From K23-9 sp964460665 (GTDB lineage: Bacteria > Planctomycetota > Planctomycetia > Pirellulales > Pirellulaceae), in NCBI GenBank assembly GCA_964460665.1, contig CAYWSL010000001.1:47710-111709 (forward strand): a stretch of 64,000 nt of DNA, in the 5' to 3' direction. Below are positions 1 to 9,000 of this stretch, piece after piece; position 1 is the stretch's first letter; each line of letters begins with the position of its first letter. Made by a program: the position numbers and the translations under genes. Below the pieces are notes generated by a model. It saw only the letters and a program-made list of their open reading frames with translations. It searched no databases and was not told where the DNA came from.

Positions 1-3000
1 AATCGCGGGCTGCCGAAATCAATGATCGCGTGCCGCGCACCATTGTCGCCAAACGCCGTTCCGTATGAATCGGGAGCATCGCCCAAATCAAGCTCAACGC
101 CAGGCATGACGATCGTGAATCTTGTTTGTCCATCAGCGCGGTTTGGCTGCAGCAAATTACCGGCCAAATCAGAAACACCCTCAACCACTACTCCGTTAGC
201 AAGCGTGGCCGGCTGGTTTTGCAGGATGATTTCGTAGACAGCATCGTTTCGCCATGTACCACTTGGCGGGCTGAAGCGAAGCGTGCGATTGGACGCGTTG
301 TAGCCAATCACCACATCAAGCCCGGGGAACAACTGCCGTCCATTTTCTAGAATCGTTAGCTGATTCGGGGTGATCGTCGATGAATCGGGGCCGATGCCGG
401 TGCCATCGCTGATCAGAATTTCGAAAAAGCTGAAGATACCGTCGGTCAACTGCAAGAACGTATCCTCGCGATCAATGTCAGCGTTCAACGCATCGTTGTC
501 CGTTGGCACGATGATAATGGCTTCTGGTCCAGTGGTATCCGACCGATCCAAGGCACCAATATCGATATTGACGTTACCACCTTGCCCAGCTGCAGTCGAA
601 CCATCACGGCGAATTTGCCCAGCCAAGTCGACTTCTGTGACAACAATCGGACTCTCTGGAATTCCAACGGAGTCCTTCACGGCAACCAAGTTGGGTCGAT
701 CTGGCTGACTTCCAATGCCAATATCAATCAGGGCGCTTCCAGCTGCCGGATAGAAATTAGGACTTCCTGCAAATGGGTCGAATATTCCAATATTTGGATT
801 CACAAACAAGTCACCAACTGGGTCAACGATCGCCTCGGTGCCCATTCCGATTCCCGTTGTGTTCGAGTCATCGTTGTTGTCAAAAACGGTTCCGCGAATC
901 ACGGTCGGGCCTTCATTCACGGCACTGATACCTACGTCGTTGTTTGCCACAACATTGTTGATCAGCGTAGGTGCTGCTCGGTTGGCAATCGCAATCCCGG
1001 TGCCGGTTGAACCGAAGACCGTATTGTTGACGATCCTGGTAAACACATCCGGCCCACCTTGGGCAGGATTGCCAGACAACGAAATTCCAGTGCCATTACT
1101 GATCAACAAGTTGTTCTGCACGACGGCCCCATGCAGGGTGCCTGCCCCAGACTGCAAGGTTGGTAAGCTCTGAGGAACACCTGGCTTGGGTCGATCACCC
1201 TCGTTAGGAGCTTTGTTCCCTGGTCCCGTATCGCCAGCGCGGATATCAATGGCCGTATCAGCGGAGAAACTGATGACGTTCGAGTCGATGATAAACTGGC
1301 CTTGATTACGCACGCTATTGCGATCGCCATTGTCTTCGCCAAGCAAGAAATCAGTGCCGGACACGATTCCTCGCAAGTGGGGTGATCCAAACGTCGATGA
1401 ACCGGTTGCAGTGGCTGCGGCGTATCCATGGAAGAAGATCATGCGATCGGTCGGATCGTTTAACAAGCCGCCAGAACTGGTTGCCTCAATTCCAAGAATC
1501 GCGCGGACCGATGGGGAGTTGATCGCGTTGCGAATCAAATCTGCCACTTCTCCAACGGTATCGGAAGTCACGTAGTCAATCGCGACGCTAGTTGACGCGA
1601 CTGGCGTGTTGGACAACGTCGTGTCGTTGAATTCAAAACGGATCGTTTCGAATCCGTTTGAAAGTTCAAACGAATCTCCGTCCACCAGCTGCGCACCACT
1701 GCTTTCAACCAAGGCATTGAACGCTCCAGCTAGGCGTTCATTCAGACGCCACCCTTCGGTTCCTGCAACACCGACCCCTATACCACCAACTCGGTTATCG
1801 ATGGGCGGTGCAAAGGGATCGATAACCTCTAGTTTTCCAGTGTTATCTACGCCCAAGTACTCTCGGCCAAGACGCACTTCTAATTGATAGGCACCACTGG
1901 TCACTTCGGAGGACGGAAAATACGGGTTCGCAACAAGGCCTGAACCCGCTGTACTATTAGTGACGCTTTCGCCTCGTTCGGCGAGTCCAATCACGATGTC
2001 ATCGATGTAGACGCCGTTATTGCCACCTACTCCGATTGAACGCTGGCCAGCACGCAATAAATCTTCAACGCTACTTACACCCCCGTTGAAAACGCCAAGC
2101 TCTGATGCGGGCAAGATGTCGTTGCTCCCAACAGGCGCAGTCAATTCCCCCGCAATAATAGGAAGTGCTGTCTGCCTGACAGTCAAGTCGTAGATGCGAA
2201 TCCCACTGGTGCCATCGATCAATGGGAACGCAGCGGGGTTTGGTCCCAGATCGGCATAGTGAATCTGGTTGACGATTGCGTCGTGAATTTGTGCTTGAAC
2301 TTCATTGGCAGTCATATCCAGTTCGATTTCAATTGCCGTGCTTAGAAGATCAACACCAGGCTGACTGAGAATGAATCCATCATTTGGGTCACCAAATGTG
2401 TAGGTTCCAACTGCTGTCACGTTTGTAAATCCAACCCAGTCGGGGTGGTCGCTACTCCGAACGACACTAGGACCAAACCTTGCCGCAACCCTGTCCGCAA
2501 CATCCTCTGCAGAGTCGGTATCTAGAACCAAGACTTGATTCCCCGTAGGCGTACCACTTGAAATCAACTCAACGACTGTGCCACCTGGGCCAGCCAACGT
2601 GAGTGGAGCCCCGACATCCTGCCCAGCTGGTAATCGGACAACCAAGCCAAGGTCAAACTCAAATACTTCAGTCCGATCAAGCAGAACATCACCCTGGATA
2701 CTCGTTAGAGCATCTGGCATTTCTCCACTAAGCTCAATGGTGTCGCCGTCAAGAATTTGATCTGCGTCAACGGCATAAATCTCGGTCTGGTCTGGCCGAG
2801 TTTCGCCAGCCGTAGAGAATTCGTAACGGATGGTGACATCTTCGTCGCCGGCCCAAGGGCCAAGGTCAATCCTGGCCTGTCGGAATCCTTCGCCATCAAA
2901 CAACTCTTGAACGAAAACCTGAGTAGATAAGTCAGTGTATCCGCTGACGTCTGGCCCAAACTCATCAATGGTGCTGTTGAAGTTTCGACCAGCAATGTTG

Positions 3001-6000
3001 CCGACAACGTTGTTGGTCGCGACCAACGCCCACTGTCCATCGCTGCCAGATACATAAACACGCAATGTATCCCGCGCCGACACCGAAGCGTCGCCAAGAT
3101 TAGTATTTACGTTCTCGGTATCCAACAGGTAAGTGAAATACAGTGTCGGCAAATCATCGCTACTGAATCCCGACAAGTCCAAAGCGTTGCTTTGAACGGT
3201 CCCGTGAGCTCCGCCTAGGAAGTTGTATCCCGAGAAGTTCTGAAGATCCGAAGCTGCCAAGCTGTTGACTGGAACATCTGACACATGATTGAAATCCGTG
3301 TCCAACGAATCGAACCCGAATCGCAAACTTGCACCACCTCCCACATTTCCACGATCTTGCAATGCGCCCAGTCCATGGCCAGGGATGTTGTTCGATGTGT
3401 TCGAATTGTGCCAAAGTGTTTGATCCAATGGGCTGAAGAAGAAACCTGCATATCCAGCACCCGCATTCGCTGTATCAAGCTGAATCGATTCCGCACCAAA
3501 CTCAAAGACAGGCTCGGCCACATTAACGCCATCAAAGGCGTCTAATCGGAATGCAAACAAGCGATCAGTGCCTGACTGAATACCAAAGTACAGGTCACTA
3601 ATTCCAATCGTGTCATTCACATCGGTATAGTTAGCTGGCCCCTTAGTTACCTCGTCAAAGATAAGCAGAGTTCCTTGCGAATCGTAAATCCCTGGTAGCG
3701 TTCCAAACGGTGTTGCTACGCTTGGATTCAGCAAGAGTTCCGTATCGCTTACCCTAAACCCTGTTGGCGAGGCGAAGGTTGGCACCGTGTCCACTTGCAA
3801 ATCACCAGGGGAATAATCAGCACCGTCCCCATCTGCGTTTATGTCAAAGCTCCAAACGGCCCCTTGATCGGTAAATGCAAGTAGCGATTGCCCGCCATTG
3901 ATATCTGTCACTAGGCTATTCACGATTCCAGCAGTCGTCGGCACTTGAATTTGCGCAATAACGTCTGTGCCCGCCCACGGGGCTTCAAGTGGAATGTTAA
4001 AGTTGGCGTCGTTTTGCAGCCGTGGGTCAAGTGGACTGGCGGACTGGAACCCAGCACGCATATCGGTTTGGTTTCGACTAACCGCTTGTCCTGTGTCAGG
4101 ATCCAAAAGATAGATCAGGTTGTCTGCATTGATGTCTCCAGCAAAGCCACCAATGATGTCAGCACCACCGGCATTCGCGATCACCTGACTACCACGGAAT
4201 TCGGTACGATCGGCCAACCCATACAGAAACGACGTCTCAGAAATTGTGTCGTTGTAGTACGCCAGACTTCTGAACTCCACGCCATCGCCGTCCAAGGAGA
4301 CACGGTTCGAGTTTGTTGTGGGATCAGCGTCACCGTTGTCGAAATTTTCGTATGTGACAATTTCGGTTGTCCCGATGTCAGTTAAGGTCCCGTTGGAATC
4401 GATGCTGTAAACCGTATTGGTATTGTTATCGGTCAAGTTTGGGACGGTTGGGCGTTCGATAGCCAACGTAACATTGCGCGGACTCTGCGCAGCAGCACCA
4501 ATCGCGTCCGTGCCCCGGTCAATAATCGCGTCGTGACGTCCAGTGAATGGGTTGAAAATATTCAACTGTGAATTATCACCAGCCGAACCCTGACGCCCGA
4601 AGACGATCAGCGGCAGGTCACCGAATTGCCAGGGAATGATATTTCCAGACCCATCGTCCTGGAAGCCGACCTGCAGCGCAGCGGGGGTTTGAAATGGATT
4701 GCCCGTTGGAGAGTCATTCGGTATGTCGAACCGATCATCAGTCACTCGAATCGCTGAATCGATGGGCTCCAGTCGAGCGTTTGGGTTGGCGGGATTGCTT
4801 AACGTGAATTGCTGCAAGTCTGGTGCCATTAACGAGTTGTTGGCAACAACGACTTGGTAATTGATATTCGGTAATAGTTCCAAAGGCCCGATGAACGGGT
4901 CTCTTGCGCCTTGTGAACCGCGTGAAAGGTCATCTTGTGTTGTGGCGGGCAGCCCTGGAATGAATGGTGTGATCCTATCATCGGCGATATTCGAATCGGT
5001 ACCAATCGCGATCAAATTGTTGTTGCCATCGAACAAGTACAAATTTGTGTCAGGACGCGTCAGGCCATCAGAGTAGTCCACATCGAACACCAAACTTTGA
5101 GCATTCGTGGTTGGAGGAACTCCCGGAAGAGGTGGCTGCAACCCATCACGCCCCGTGCTGAATTGGAACGTGTCGGTCGTGCCCGAATTGCCAGAGATGG
5201 AAACTGCACCTTGGTCTGTGTTGGCGAACGATCCAATGTTAACTGTTCCGCCAGGATTGCTGGCGACCTCGCCAGCGATTGTTGAATGGATGGGTAGCCC
5301 GACGACGTCGATTGCTGTTGTTGCATAGCGAATGTCAGCGTAACGAACGACAGAACCAGCGAACTGGTCGACTTCCTGCAGGCGAATCTGCACTCGATAA
5401 CCACCCTGTGTCAAACCACCGGTATCAAGACTGGCATCAATTCCGGCTTCTGTTGTCAGGTCGAAAGCGGCATTGTTGCTACGAACACGAACAAAGAATG
5501 TTTGCTGGGTTCCGGTTGTCCCCGGCAGCACAATTCGCAGGCCAGAGTCACCATCATTGGTGGTGTACAGATCCCGATACTCACCAGTGGCATTTGTTGG
5601 TGCGTTGTGATCTAGCCGCATTGGAAGCGCATGACCGTCACGGATAATCCCAGTGTCAGTGTATGTCAGCTCTCCATTGTTCGATTCCGTACGTGAGTCT
5701 TGGCTGAGGGCAAGAACGCGACCGTTTCCGTCCAAGATTTCCAATACCGTATCCAGCTGTGGATCGGTTTCGTCAATATCGATCCAGACCAGCGTGCCCC
5801 CAAACCCTTCAAAGCTATACAGGTCTTGGTCGTTGTTGTCCGCAATAGCGCCGTGAACGGTATAGCCAAGTCGAATTGTCTCGTCGCCGGATTCTGCATT
5901 GGGCGCCAGAATCCCCAGATCTTGCTGGCTACCGATCGTTGCATTCAGGTCGCCAAAGCCACCAATTTCGCCTTCATTTTCAATCACAACACTAATGTTT

Positions 6001-9000
6001 TGGTCGTGGCTGAACTCGTCAAACTTCAATCCCTGCCAATCACCTGGCGCAGGGGTATTGGGCGTATTGGATGAAAGCGTCTGTGTTTGCACGCTGCCAT
6101 CGGGCGCAAACGATGCTCCCACCGTATCGTCATTGATCGAAGTCAGAATCACGGGGAAACCTGGCTGTCCTAAGACATGCAGACGTCCACCAATTCGGTC
6201 TGTGATATCAAGTGGGCGACCGGTCGCCAGAATTTCGGCATTGTCAAACTTGACGACCAACGACTCAGTCGCACTACTTTCCAACCGCAATCCACCGTAG
6301 GTGTGGAAATCGGGAATCTCGATATCGTTTCGTAGCACGTGGACAATATCGGTATCATCCCAAACGACTTCGGTGGTCAGCACCTCGCCGCGAACGACCA
6401 AGCCATTGACGCCATTTCCAGCGGTTTGGTTGCCACGAATAACCGGGCCCGTGTTGGCAGGCGGGATATCGAACGTGTCGATATCGCCAGTTTGTCGACC
6501 AAGGTCACGATTGAATGTGGCATTCAATGCGTTGACGTTGATGTCAATGGTCGCCCCAGCATTGTCCAGAAAGGTGTTGCCAACGATCGTGGGCTGCGTT
6601 CCTGTCACGTGAATCGTCGCAGCCGAGTTTCGAACAAAATCACTGCGTGAATTCAATTGCCCGCCACCTAGTCCGCTGGCGTTGTCACGCAAAACGCTGT
6701 TTGCAATTCGCGCGTCGGCTTGGTGGATTTGAATCGCATTGAAGGCAGCGGTACCACCACCGGCGCCAGTGATGCCACCAGCATAGGCCAGCAGCGCCCG
6801 GTCAATGCTTAGCGCACTGGTTGGTGAAGCATAAATACCGCCCCAATCTCCGGCGGCTTCTGTCGTTGCATCGCCATCTCCGTTGGTATCAAACGTACCA
6901 CCAGCACCAAACTCGTCATCATTTCGCGACGTCAGGATCACTTCATTGCCCGCGACACCCTCGGCAATCAAATTGGCTCCAAACCCAAGCTCAATCCGCG
7001 CACCTTGCGACTTCAGAATCGTACCTGGATCCAGGACAAGGCTACCCGCAACATTACCGTGGCGAACAGAACCAACACTGGGATCTAGTACAGCTGCTGA
7101 GGTACTTGGGGTAGCCAGATTGTCAGTAAAGTCGGGTGAAGTCCGATCCAGTTGAGCAACGAGTTCGAAACTACCGCCACCAACACTTCGGTACAAACGT
7201 CGCCCAACGAAGTCGCCAGTCGCGGCGGGAATGTTGGTAAGTTCAATCTGGCTATTGGCAGAAACACCGAACACATCTTGCTGCACAGACCCGGGCGTCT
7301 CATTGCCTGCGGCATCCACAAACGTGTAGCTGTACTGATAGTTTCCAGCCGCCAGATTTCCGCCAGCAACGGGGGTCAGGCCAATGATTGGAGCTGGACG
7401 TGTTGACTGTTGGACGCCGCCACCAGCGGCTCCTTGAATGATCAAGTTTTCGTTCAACGCGTGAACAATGTCCGTGTCGTCGAACCGTGCGGTAACCTGC
7501 AAGGTTTCCAAACCACCACCTGGTGGCGTATCGATACGCACAAAAATCCCGTTGGTCGAATTATTAACTAGCGTATTGCCAAAGATGCTGGGCCCAACAC
7601 GTTCATAGTCGGCAACAAATCCATTGCCGCTAACGGATTCACTCTGGAAGCGAGGTTCAGTAAACGTCGTGACCTCGAACGTATTGGGGTCAGCCGACAC
7701 CGCTGCATCCGAACTAAGCGTGATCGTGTTGTAGGAAATTTCGGCACGTGCTTGCGAAAGATGAACTGGATCGATCACGCGATTGATGGTCGAAACTTCT
7801 CCACCGCCGTAACTGATCTGAGCGTGGTTGATGTAGTTCTGGAAGATCCCCAAACGCTCGACATCCAGTCGACCTTGTTCACGATCGACATCGTTTCGGA
7901 TTTCGATGCCGCCCCAGTCACCAGCGGAAACTGGCAAGTTCAAGATGTTGCTGTTCGCTCCCAGTGTGCGATCGTTGAAGCTGGTGAAGTAGACAGGCAA
8001 TTCAGGCGTGCCCTGAACCGAAATCGTCGACTCGCTTCGATCAAAACCGTCGTCATCACTACCAACAGAAATGCGGCTGTCCAAGAACTTCATGATCACG
8101 CCTGCGTCAACCACCAACTGGATTCCGCCAGGCAGATTCAAGTTGCGACCATCGGCCAAGGTCTGATTCAGCGACGAAATGATTCCAATTTCGTAAGCAA
8201 TATTGTCACCTGGTGTCGTGACATCACCATCAGCACCGCCATTAGGCAGTAGCCTTACAACGACACCATCGGTGCCCGAAGCGGTCAGTGCTTCGGCGGC
8301 AGCAAGAGCGGCTGGAATATTGGTGAACGGGTTGGCCTGAGAACCAAGCGTGCTAACGCCATCTCCGGCTTCCTTGTTGACAAAGATCGTATTGGGCGCA
8401 GTTGGCTCGAACCAAAAATCATAGATCCCGCCCGCTTCGCCATCTCGGTCGCCATCCAACAAGCTACCATCGGCGTCGATCATCGCCCCCGTGGCTTCGG
8501 ATGTAAAGTCAACGCGTAAGTCATAGACTCCTTCGGTTGTGCCACCAGGGGCTGGCACACCGGAATTAGGATTAAACGACGTGTTACCATCCGAGGCAAC
8601 ACCAATATAGTAGGTCGCGCCTGCGTCGACATCGTACTGAATGAACGAATCTGTCCCAAAGTAGTCGTTGTTGCTGGCGACAAGTTCAAGGCTACCGCCT
8701 TCTTCCCGGTAAAGCGTCAGGCTGGTGTCCAACAAACTGGAGTTGGGCAATCGTTTGGCAATTGCGTTGATTTCCAAGACACCTGTTTCGGCCACATCGA
8801 TTTGATAAAGGTCCACGTCCCGCGACTCGTTTTGCATGAGCAGCAAGCCGTGAACGATATCATTGTCACCAGGAAACACCGGCTCAACACGAGGTTCGTT
8901 CACCGTCCGTACAGTATCTGGGTAGGGAAGGCCGTTTCCAAGTCTATCTCCCAGAACCGTACCTGGCGGCAAGTCATAGGCATGGCTAAGCCCGAGTGCG